The notes under the pieces were generated by a model. That model did not search any database and was not told the origin of the DNA. It worked only from the letters and a program-made list of their open reading frames with translations. DNA of 64,000 nt, from positions 744,001 through 808,000 of the forward strand of contig NZ_CP139873.1 in assembly GCF_034422975.1 (NCBI RefSeq), given 5' to 3'. The translations under genes and the position numbers were made by a program. Shown here piece by piece: positions 41,978 to 50,615 of this stretch (its first letter is position 1; every line of letters begins with the position of its first letter). This DNA is from Idiomarina sp. PL1-037 (GTDB taxonomy: Bacteria; Pseudomonadota; Gammaproteobacteria; Enterobacterales; Alteromonadaceae).

Positions 41978-44867
41978 CGGGACTCCTGTCTTTATCTTTA
42001 GAGAGTTTGTCAATTAGGCCGACAAACTTGGAGCGGGTGAAAGTTGCCTTACTCATAATCGCATCAACATTTGCCATATTCTCAGGAGCTGTATCGTAAT
42101 CAGATGTTACGATAACCTGAATGTCATTGTTAACCTTTTTAGCGATATCAACCAGCTCCCAACCAGAACCATCTGGTAATGCAATATCTAACACCAGGAA
42201 GTCGTAGTTTTGCGATGACAGCTTTTGTTTAGCTTGCCGAATAGTGCGTGCGGTGTCGACTTCATACGTATCTTTGAGTATAGCGGTAATTACCGTAGAG
42301 AAGTCGTCATAATCTTCCACATGTAATACGTTTGCTTTTGCGGAAGAGTGGGTCCTATGGTTTACATTGTTTGCTCGCTTTCCAAGTTTGTTATCTTCAT
42401 GCGTTATGCTGTCATGAGTCACTAGCGGCAATAAAACCCAAAACCGTGTTTTTTCACCAGGAACTGACTCAAAGCCAATGGTTCCGCCCATTTTCTCTAT
42501 AATGGTTTTTGTAATAGCGAGTCCAAGCCCGGTACCACCTTTACTTCGGGAATCAGAAGACTCGGCTTGTGCGAAAGGTTCAAAAACTCTGTTTTTAAAG
42601 ACTTCTGGTATTCCGGGCCCACGGTCGATAACCTCGACCAAGGCGTTACCTTCGACTATTGAGGTGTCGACTTTAATTTCTCCGTCATTCGGCGAGAATT
42701 TTGCGGCGTTAGATAGCAGGTTGGCCATGACTTGCATAAACCTCAGCTCATCAACTGCGATATGGACATTCGTTGAAATGTCTCGATCTAACAGGATTTT
42801 TGCTTGATGCTGTGCTGCGTAGCCTTGGTTTTCTGCAATAGCTTTTTGAAGCAGAAACTTAAGGGAATATTCTTTAATCTGGAACGAAAGATTGCCTGAA
42901 GATAGCTTTTCGATATCCAGTAAGTCATTAATCAACAATGTTAATCGTTTACTATTTCGGTTAGCCAGTTCCAGCACATGTTTAGCTTCTTCGGACAAAG
43001 TCTCGGCCTCCAGTGACATGAGTGAGAGTGATCCCGATATAACGGATAAAGGGGTTCGCAATTCATGACTCACCGTCGACAAAAATTGAGACTTTAATTT
43101 TTCGGCTTGCTCAGCGGCCTCTTTTGCGAACACCAGTGAGGAAATGTCGTGCATGGCTCCTAACATGGATTCCGGAACCCCTGCATTATCACATTGAATG
43201 ACCGCATGGCCTTTCATCCAGCGAAGCTCTTCATTGTCCGCCCTGATAATACGAAACGTTGTTTCAAGAGGAAGGGGAATTTCAATAAACGGCTCGGCAT
43301 TGGTCGCTTTACGTTCTAGCTTCTTCAATAGCTCGTTAAACTCGTGCTTCTCTTCATGGTAAAATACCGACTCGATACTGTTGTAGCTGTGTTTAAAATC
43401 CTCGCTCTTTACACCCGTTAGTGAATGCATTTGCCCGTTCCAGAGCATTTCCCGGGTCTTTAAGTTGAGTTCCCAAACACCGATATTCGCAACTTGAGTG
43501 GCTGACTCAAGTCGTTCTTTAAGCTCTTTTAATGCACGTTGGTCGTTGACTTGTTGGCTCATATCGCTGGCTAAGCCCAGGTAACCAACCGCGTTACCAT
43601 CTTTGTCAAACTCTTTGGTGACAATAACTTCGACGGGGATTCGTCCCCCCGATTTTGTGATATAAGTCCAACTGTCTTTCTCTGAGCCTTCGATATCAGG
43701 GATAGCAGTAAACACAGCAAACCCTGAAATATTCCGGCCTAATTGTTTACTGAGTTTTAGGCCTTTAGCTTCAACCTCTTCTGAGTCATGAAAAATAGCC
43801 GGGGTTTCTTTATGAACAACCTCAGCTGAAGAGTATCCAAGCATTCGTTCTGCACCGCGGTTAAACACATTAATAAGGCCATTTTTATCCGTTGCTATTA
43901 TGGCCGTTTCACTTGCCGCGTTGAGCACATGGTAGAGTTTACTGTTGACGTCGCTCAGCTCTTTTGTCCGGGATTCAACTTCCGTGGACAGAGAGTTGAG
44001 CAGTTTTTGTTGGTAAAGATGTCGGGTTAAATAGAAAAAACCGAGCACGCCAATAAAGGAAAGCCCCCAAACAACGGCTCGCAAGAGCCAAAAGTTAGGT
44101 AAAGTCTTTTCTGCTTCAATAGCAAGCAACCAGCGCCCTCCGGGAATATCGATGAGTGTGGTTGCTGATGCAGTATTAAAAGTAGATGGGTTTCCCCAAA
44201 AAACGCCTTCGACAGGGAAATTGTTTTTGTCTCCGTGCTTGATAGCGAGTTTGACAGAGGTGCCGACTTCAGCCACTTCATCCATGAGAGATTCAAATAA
44301 GCTTTCAGCGTCGATGACAGCACTTATCAGCCCCCAGTAAGCGCCTTCGATATAAAGGGGGGCGCGATAAATGAGCCCTAAGTCTCCTTGCACTAATTCC
44401 AGGGGACCATGCAGCCTTGCGTTTTTTGACGCAATAGTTTTTTTAATCTCCGGCCATTGGGATGCTAAATTTTCATACTTTACCCCTAATGCCGCCTCAT
44501 TTCCCTCAATAGGCATCACCCAGCGAATTTCATTATCGGGTGCAATACCAATATTTCTAAAGAAAGGACTGAATGAGTAGACCTGCTCCAGCATGGAATT
44601 AATTTCTGCAGGAACGACATTCCCTTTCCGGGCAACGACGTAAGCCTCGATACCGTGTGTTAAAAACGTGGCACCATGAAGTTCAGTCTCAAGTTGTGAT
44701 TTAAGCCTTATAGCGAGTTCTGCTGCATTACGGTCACGTTCTGCTTGCTGTTTGTTGCGGTACTCATGAATAAAATACTCAGTGAGAGCAATAATGCTGA
44801 CAAATAAAATGCCGGCAATTAACTTCAGCCAGTTTGCGCCTTCGGCGGAGAGCTTATAGTGTTTCAT
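41970..44867 (-). CDS. CHASE-domain hybrid sensor histidine kinase
   Basis: A 965-residue membrane protein. TM1 is near residues 15-32 and TM2 near 262-282, bracketing a periplasmic CHASE domain (QLETELHGATFLTHGIEAYVVA...NIGIAPDNEIRWVMPIEGNEAALGVKY). Two PAS/PAC domains (about 310-580) follow, then HisKA (FLSTVSHELRTPLSVISG), HATPase (DRGPGIPEVFKNRVFEPF, GGTGLGLAITKTI) and a C-terminal receiver (VLHVEDYDDFSTVITAIL...LVLDIALPDGSG). The receiver Lys region IMSKATF is unusual, lacking the KP pair. It overlaps the preceding kinase gene by ATGA and the receiver gene downstream by 8 nt. Confidence 0.92.
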   Translation of the reverse strand: MKHYKLSAEGANWLKLIAGILFVSIIALTEYFIHEYRNKQQAERDRNAAELAIRLKSQLETELHGATFLTHGIEAYVVARKGNVVPAEINSMLEQVYSFSPFFRNIGIAPDNEIRWVMPIEGNEAALGVKYENLASQWPEIKKTIASKNARLHGPLELVQGDLGLIYRAPLYIEGAYWGLISAVIDAESLFESLMDEVAEVGTSVKLAIKHGDKNNFPVEGVFWGNPSTFNTASATTLIDIPGGRWLLAIEAEKTLPNFWLLRAVVWGLSFIGVLGFFYLTRHLYQQKLLNSLSTEVESRTKELSDVNSKLYHVLNAASETAIIATDKNGLINVFNRGAERMLGYSSAEVVHKETPAIFHDSEEVEAKGLKLSKQLGRNISGFAVFTAIPDIEGSEKDSWTYITKSGGRIPVEVIVTKEFDKDGNAVGYLGLASDMSQQVNDQRALKELKERLESATQVANIGVWELNLKTREMLWNGQMHSLTGVKSEDFKHSYNSIESVFYHEEKHEFNELLKKLERKATNAEPFIEIPLPLETTFRIIRADNEELRWMKGHAVIQCDNAGVPESMLGAMHDISSLVFAKEAAEQAEKLKSQFLSTVSHELRTPLSVISGSLSLMSLEAETLSEEAKHVLELANRNSKRLTLLINDLLDIEKLSSGNLSFQIKEYSLKFLLQKAIAENQGYAAQHQAKILLDRDISTNVHIAVDELRFMQVMANLLSNAAKFSPNDGEIKVDTSIVEGNALVEVIDRGPGIPEVFKNRVFEPFAQAESSDSRSKGGTGLGLAITKTIIEKMGGTIGFESVPGEKTRFWVLLPLVTHDSITHEDNKLGKRANNVNHRTHSSAKANVLHVEDYDDFSTVITAILKDTYEVDTARTIRQAKQKLSSQNYDFLVLDIALPDGSGWELVDIAKKVNNDIQVIVTSDYDTAPENMANVDAIMSKATFTRSKFVGLIDKLSKDKDRSPDV

Positions 44868-47800
44868 TCGCCCACCTCAGAGTGGCCATCAGACCTAGGC
44901 AGTAATATAAAGAACTCTGTCCCGTTCGCATTTGTATTAAAGCTTATGCTGCCCCCTAAACGATCCATGATCTCTTTCGAGATAGATAAGCCAAGGCCGG
45001 TTCCCCCTGTGGCTCTTGTGTTGGTTGAGTTGGCCTGGGCGAACTTTTCAAACACCCGTGGTTGAAATTCCTCAGGAATGCCATCGCCTTTGTCTTTTAC
45101 TGCAATACGAACAAACTCACCCTGAGCCTCAGCGTTTATTTGCACGGCCTCACCTTTTGGCGAGAACTTAACCGCATTTGAAATTAGGTTGGTCATGACT
45201 TGCTCGAACCGTTGAGTGTCGACATAAATAGACAGTGAAGGGTCGATAGGAGTCTGCTCTAAAACAACTTGAAACCGCTCGGCATAGGTTTTGTTCCGCT
45301 TGGTTATATCTGCCAGAAGAGAGTTAATAGCGACCTTTTCAAAATGCATTTCCATTCTACCCGCAAGCAGCTTTTCCAGGTCCAAAATGTCATTAATGAG
45401 CAAGTTCATGCGTACACTGTTCTTTTTAGCCACTTCTATCATTTCGACTGCCGCTGAGGGTAAGTCGCCACAAGTGTTGCCAAGCAATAAATCTAACGCA
45501 CCAGTGATAGACGTTATGGGAGTACGGAGTTCATGGCTCACTGTCGAGACAAAAGCGTTTTTAATTTCTTCGTTACGCTTTCTCTCAGAAATATCTTCAA
45601 TAATCGACCAGATCAACTTTCGACCATTGTCATCGTATACGACCATGCCGTTTAGCAACACCGGATAACGGCTGCCATCCTTACGGATATACTCTTTCTC
45701 AAAAGGTCCATAACGGCCTGTGTTTGCTAAAGCTTCTAAATGTTCAAGTTCTGCTTTTTCATAGTCACGAGGCGTGATATCCCAATAGCTTAAAGAGATG
45801 AACTCTTCGCGAGTATATCCCGTGGGAGCAAGCAGGGCGTCATTCAAGTCAATAAACTTTCCTGTTTCGTAATCGTTTAAGGCAATACCAATTGGAGACA
45901 ACTTAAATAGGCCGCGTAAGCGACTCTCACTATTCTCGATAGCTTCATTTTTTTGCTTAAATTCCAGCGTGGAGGAAACCCAGCGTGCGAGAAGACTCAA
46001 AAATTGTTTTTCAGTTTCTTTAAAGGGCCTTTCCCGGGCTGTAGCGGAAGAAAAGTTGAGTGTTCCAAAGTGACAACCATTTACCTGAATAGGCAAACCT
46101 ATATAGGATTCAAGGCCGAAAGCTTCGTAGCAGGGATGTTGGCGGTATTTGGATGACGCCATGTTGTGAATAGCGACTGTTTTCCCTTCGGACATAACAA
46201 TTTCGCAGTAAGTTTCTTTAAGAGGGAAAGTCAGGCCTGCAGTTAATTCTGTTTCTTTTGGCGCACTAAAAGCGATAATCTCATAGTCTTTTCCATCTAT
46301 TCTGCTTACTATACCCAGTTCTAAATTTAAATAAGAACAGGCAAGTTCCAGACCTCGATTAATACGTTTTAGCGGATATTCTGGAGAAAGCGAGGCTATT
46401 TGGTTCAGTGCCTTGAACGCCGCGAGCTGGTTCTCCATTTCTTGCTGATTTCTTTTTTCCTGTGTTATGTCCAGGATAAATCCATCGAAGTATTCAACTT
46501 GACCGGCCTCAGTTTTTATCGCTCTGCCTTTCTCCTGAGCCCATCGGATACTGCCATCACGATGTAAAATTCTATACTCCAGTAACCACTCGTTGCTTTT
46601 TTCAATGGCGCTTTCAACTTCTGACTCTAACCGCTCTTTGTCAGCCGGGTGAATGACACTGTCATAGCTGCGAGCTTTGTTTTGAATAAAGTCGCTTGCC
46701 GGGTAGCCCGACAACGGATCAATTTTGTCGCTCATGTACAACATGGTCCAGTGTTCGTCGTAAAGACAACGGTAGGTTACACCCGGAATGTTGTTAACTA
46801 ACGAACGGAACTGGGCTTCACTGGCTTTTAATGCCAGTTCACTTTTTACTTCTGGTGTTATGTCGCGAACAGCAAAAACATACTGAATGTCGTCACCACT
46901 AACCAGAGGCGCCCCATTCACTGAAACGGCTTTCCATTCGCCGTTAGGCCAGTGGATAGCGTGTTGCACGTCGGTGACAGGCTGACCTGTTCGGCGCACA
47001 ACAGCAAACGGAAGCTCTTCCGGAGGAAAAAATGAACCATCGAGCTGACTGATTTGCCAACGGGGGTCATCAAAGGTCGCACTGGTTTTATCTGGAGCAT
47101 CCTGAGCTTTTAACCCTAAGACATTTATTGCCTCGGCGTTTGCATAGGTAAAATTGCCTTCTGCATCGAGTACAAAAAATGCAACGACATTACTGTTTAT
47201 CACCTTTTCAAGGAACTCACGTTGCGACTTTATCTCCATTTCAGCGTGTTTCTGTTTGGTGATATCTTCGTGCGTGCCTGAAATGAGAAGCGGTTCACCG
47301 CTTTGGGTTTTAGACACTAAACGGCCCCTGTCATGCACCCAAACCCAGTGACCCTCTTTGTGACGCATTCGCGCTTCAAAGTCGTAAAATTCAGTATCGC
47401 CGCGAAAGTGTTGTTCTAATAACTCACCGGATTTTTCTAAATCTTCAGGATGTGCCAGTGACATCCAGGTGTCGATTGATATCGGCTCAAGCTCTGCAAG
47501 TGTATAACCGACAATATTCGCCCAGCGTTCATTAAAAACGGTTTCTCCGGTTTGTATATTCCACTCCCAGGTGCCAATATTGGTGCCTCTTAAAATGGAC
47601 TGGAGTCGTTGTTCATTTTTTGATGTTTGCCGAAATTTTTTAGTTAGCCTTACTTCGTCCTGCACGGCGGCAGCCATGTCTTTTAAGATCGTCTTCTCTA
47701 TCTCAGAAAGTTGTCGGGGCTGGGTATCAATAACACACAAGGTGCCGATGCGATGACCATCTGAGCTTTGAATTGGGCAGCCGGCATAAAATCGAATTTT

Positions 47801-48148
47801 AGGGTCATTAACAACCAGAGGATTATCGGCAAAACGCTCATCCTCCAAAGCGTTACTGACTTCAAATATTTGATCTTTGAGGATAGTGTAGGCACAGAAA
47901 GCGAAGTCTCGATGCGTCTCTGGCGCCGAGAGGCCTTGCTTTGATTTAAACCACTGGCGATGCTCGTCAACCAAAGAAATTAATGCAATGGGTAAGTTCA
48001 GTGCGTTTTTAACAATGCGGGTAAGCCGGTCAAAACGTTCCTCTGGAGGGGAGTCCAGTAAGTCCGTTTCGCGAAGTGCCTTTAAACGTTCGTATTCGTT
48101 GCTGGGGGTACCGGCTGACTTCATCTGTGGGCTCCGCTTGTCGGTCAA
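44864..48148 (-). CDS. multi-sensor GAF/PAS histidine kinase, soluble
   Basis: A 1094-residue cytoplasmic kinase without evident membrane segments. Order: GAF (about 20-165, RFYAGCPIQSSDGHRIGTLCVID), three consecutive PAS/PAC modules (about 185-560, including GTWEWNIQTGETVFNERWANIVGYT and VTYRCLYDEHWTMLYMSDKI), a second GAF (about 590-725), another PAS (about 735-855, GIALNDYETGKFIDLNDALLA), then HisKA (FVSTVSHELRTPITSITGA) and HATPase (DKGDGIPEEFQPRVFEKF, GGTGLGLSISKEI). No receiver. It probably passes phosphate to the operon's receivers. Coupled to the hybrid kinase gene by an ATGA overlap. Confidence 0.92.
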   Translation of the reverse strand: MTDKRSPQMKSAGTPSNEYERLKALRETDLLDSPPEERFDRLTRIVKNALNLPIALISLVDEHRQWFKSKQGLSAPETHRDFAFCAYTILKDQIFEVSNALEDERFADNPLVVNDPKIRFYAGCPIQSSDGHRIGTLCVIDTQPRQLSEIEKTILKDMAAAVQDEVRLTKKFRQTSKNEQRLQSILRGTNIGTWEWNIQTGETVFNERWANIVGYTLAELEPISIDTWMSLAHPEDLEKSGELLEQHFRGDTEFYDFEARMRHKEGHWVWVHDRGRLVSKTQSGEPLLISGTHEDITKQKHAEMEIKSQREFLEKVINSNVVAFFVLDAEGNFTYANAEAINVLGLKAQDAPDKTSATFDDPRWQISQLDGSFFPPEELPFAVVRRTGQPVTDVQHAIHWPNGEWKAVSVNGAPLVSGDDIQYVFAVRDITPEVKSELALKASEAQFRSLVNNIPGVTYRCLYDEHWTMLYMSDKIDPLSGYPASDFIQNKARSYDSVIHPADKERLESEVESAIEKSNEWLLEYRILHRDGSIRWAQEKGRAIKTEAGQVEYFDGFILDITQEKRNQQEMENQLAAFKALNQIASLSPEYPLKRINRGLELACSYLNLELGIVSRIDGKDYEIIAFSAPKETELTAGLTFPLKETYCEIVMSEGKTVAIHNMASSKYRQHPCYEAFGLESYIGLPIQVNGCHFGTLNFSSATARERPFKETEKQFLSLLARWVSSTLEFKQKNEAIENSESRLRGLFKLSPIGIALNDYETGKFIDLNDALLAPTGYTREEFISLSYWDITPRDYEKAELEHLEALANTGRYGPFEKEYIRKDGSRYPVLLNGMVVYDDNGRKLIWSIIEDISERKRNEEIKNAFVSTVSHELRTPITSITGALDLLLGNTCGDLPSAAVEMIEVAKKNSVRMNLLINDILDLEKLLAGRMEMHFEKVAINSLLADITKRNKTYAERFQVVLEQTPIDPSLSIYVDTQRFEQVMTNLISNAVKFSPKGEAVQINAEAQGEFVRIAVKDKGDGIPEEFQPRVFEKFAQANSTNTRATGGTGLGLSISKEIMDRLGGSISFNTNANGTEFFILLPRSDGHSEVGE

Positions 48149-48231
48149 TATCGCTTCATAGTAGAAACTTTAAGAAAAACCTGCAATTAACTTCTTAGGT
48201 AATACTTTTTTGTCACGTCCGGGCTAACCCA

Positions 48232-50439
48232 TTAGTCACACGTTAACATCAGCCAGTTTTCAAATTGGTACGCGTCCATGGGGCGAGCAAAGAAGTAGCC
48301 TTGGCCTTCTTCACAGCCTGCTACTGTTAGAGCATCGCACTGAGTTTGAGTTTCGATACCCTCGGCGACGGTGCGCAATTTAAAATTACCTGCTAACTCT
48401 TTAATGGTACGAGCAACACTGTAGGAGGGGTGACCCGCAGCGTTGCCACTGACAAAACTTCGATCAATTTTTAGACGAGTAAAAGGTAAGTTACGCAGTA
48501 CACTCAGTGACGAATACCCTGTGCCGAAGTCGTCCATGGAAATGCCAATGTCATGTGCACGGAGGTTTTTCAATTGCTCAGTGATGCTGACAATGTCTTC
48601 AGCCGCTATGGACTCGGTCAGTTCAATTTCAACTTGGTAGCCTTTAAGCCCTTGTTGTTGAATATGCTGAATAACTGAATCGACAAAGCTCGCTTCTTTC
48701 AGTTGGACAACAGAGACATTAATTGCTACGCGAAAAGCGTCTTCGACTTTGTCACTAATAGCCGAACGCCAACGCAAAGCGGAACGCAGCACCCAGTCTC
48801 CTATAGCGACCATCATTCCCGACTGTTCCGCCAGCGGGATAAAACGGTCGGGTGGAATAAATTCCCCGTTATCCGTTTTCCACCGAAGTAAAGATTCAGC
48901 ACCAACAACAGCACCATCACTCAGTCTAATAAAAGGCTGAAAATGAAGCGTCAGACGTTCGCTGGAAAATGCCGTGCGCAAACGACTTAAAAGGCTCATT
49001 CTGTCTCTGGCTGCCTCGGCTTGCTGAGGAGCAAATAAAACGGTTTTCCCGCGATTAAAATGCTTGGCCTGCTTGAGAGCAACACCGGCATTTTTAATGA
49101 TTTCCGCCGCTGAAAGCGAGGAGTCACCTACCGTGATTAAGCCGCTGGTAGCAGAAATACGCAAAGGCTCATTTTTATGGAGCATGAAAGGCTGTGAAAA
49201 CACTGACTCAATTGTTTCAGGCGTTAAATCTCTGGCGTCCGCCAAAACACCAAAAATATCGCCTCCCACTCGGGCAATACAGTGGCTTTTGGTCAGCCGA
49301 TTACACAAACGCTGCGCTACTGCGCATAGAATTTCGTCACCAAAGGCGTCATCAAGTACGCTGTTCATGTATGAGAAACTGTCTAAATCAATTAACGCAA
49401 CGGCGTACTTTTCTTTTGGTCGATTAGTGAGTTGCTGCCCAATTTCACTCATGAAACCATTACGGTTGGGGAGTTTTATTAAAGAGTCCTGAAACGCTAA
49501 CTTTTCGATAGAGCTGTAAAGTTGCAGCTTTTCGAAGGTCATTGCAACACTGCTGCAAAAAACCTCTAAAAGGCGTTGTTCGCACTGCTCAATGGGACGA
49601 GCAAGTTCTACGAATGCGGCTAGTGCTTGATTATTAATGCCTGGAAGATACAGGCAAATGCCACTTTCAAATATATGCTGTTTTGATTCGAGCACTTGCA
49701 TTAACAGCTGGCGTATATTTTCCTCCGGCAGCTTTTCCAAAGGTACACCCTGCCAGGATGCAAAATCTCCGGCCGCTGAGAGAATAAAAGGGGGGCTGTC
49801 TGATGTATCCAGAGCGGCACAAACAAGGCAGTCTTTCTCAATGCCCAACAATGTGCAAAGGTGTTCGACGACACCCGCAGCAAAGTGGTTGATGTCAGAG
49901 AGCAGACCAAGCTCGGCGGTAGCGACTAAGGTTTCTGTAAGCCCCTTACTATTGGCTTCCAGTTGTTTTATTTGCGAGTAAGATCGTATTGCCATGGCAA
50001 TACTGGTAATGAGGCGCGTTCGGGTCAGCTCTGACTTAGTCTTGTAATCATTAATGTCGTAAAGGCGGATGGTATCGCTTTCCGGGGCGAACCCCGGTTG
50101 CCCTGTACGCAAAATGAGCCGAATACTGTGGTTGTGAAGCTTATCGCGAATAGCCTGAACTAATTGCAAGCCAGAGCTATCGCTTTCCATAACAACATCG
50201 ACTAAAGCAACAGAAAAATCATCGTCTTCTCTTAGTAAACTGAGGCCTTCAGAAGCTGAATAGGCATCGGCGAAGCTGAGTTCAGCTTCTTCTATCACCA
50301 AGCCTTTCAGCGCCATTTTGGTAGTGACATGAACGTCTGGATCGTCATCAACAATCAATATCTTCCAGGGAACCGAATTAGAAACAGGCTTTTCTGCTTC
50401 CTCTTCAGCGAATTCGATCAAGTCGTCGTTGCCCACCAT
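48232..50439 (-). CDS. REC / DUF3369 / GGDEF / EAL response regulator
   Basis: A 735-residue soluble protein. Residues about 25-155 are a receiver (ILIVDDDPDVH, phospho-Asp in ALVDVVMESDSSG). Residues about 160-320 are the DUF3369-type linker. A GGDEF domain (about 325-470) is degenerate at the active site, reading VGGDIFGVL. An EAL domain (about 480-730) keeps DDFGTGYSSLSVLRNLPFTRLKIDRSFV and ELTESIAAED, with the signature EAL itself reading ESL (GAESLLRWK). The expected activity is phosphodiesterase on cyclic di-GMP, with GGDIF perhaps a GTP-sensing site. It starts about 180 nt from the divergent Cache kinase gene. Confidence 0.9.
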   Translation of the reverse strand: MVGNDDLIEFAEEEAEKPVSNSVPWKILIVDDDPDVHVTTKMALKGLVIEEAELSFADAYSASEGLSLLREDDDFSVALVDVVMESDSSGLQLVQAIRDKLHNHSIRLILRTGQPGFAPESDTIRLYDINDYKTKSELTRTRLITSIAMAIRSYSQIKQLEANSKGLTETLVATAELGLLSDINHFAAGVVEHLCTLLGIEKDCLVCAALDTSDSPPFILSAAGDFASWQGVPLEKLPEENIRQLLMQVLESKQHIFESGICLYLPGINNQALAAFVELARPIEQCEQRLLEVFCSSVAMTFEKLQLYSSIEKLAFQDSLIKLPNRNGFMSEIGQQLTNRPKEKYAVALIDLDSFSYMNSVLDDAFGDEILCAVAQRLCNRLTKSHCIARVGGDIFGVLADARDLTPETIESVFSQPFMLHKNEPLRISATSGLITVGDSSLSAAEIIKNAGVALKQAKHFNRGKTVLFAPQQAEAARDRMSLLSRLRTAFSSERLTLHFQPFIRLSDGAVVGAESLLRWKTDNGEFIPPDRFIPLAEQSGMMVAIGDWVLRSALRWRSAISDKVEDAFRVAINVSVVQLKEASFVDSVIQHIQQQGLKGYQVEIELTESIAAEDIVSITEQLKNLRAHDIGISMDDFGTGYSSLSVLRNLPFTRLKIDRSFVSGNAAGHPSYSVARTIKELAGNFKLRTVAEGIETQTQCDALTVAGCEEGQGYFFARPMDAYQFENWLMLTCD

Positions 50440-50615
50440 AACCTTTACCTCAAGACTATAACCTCGGATACCACCATAACTAACTTAACAAAAACAAGGT
50501 TAAATGTTATATTTTGGTCGTCATAATCTTTTATTTGACTTTTTATTTTAACAAAAATATTAATTTAGTTTACGATAAAGGCTCGGTTTTGGATTACGTT
50601 TAAAGGCCATTGGCT

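Noticed and set aside
41978..42013. Longer TTG start for the lone response regulator
   Set aside because: It falls inside the upstream kinase coding region, has no ribosome binding site and adds residues before a normal receiver start.
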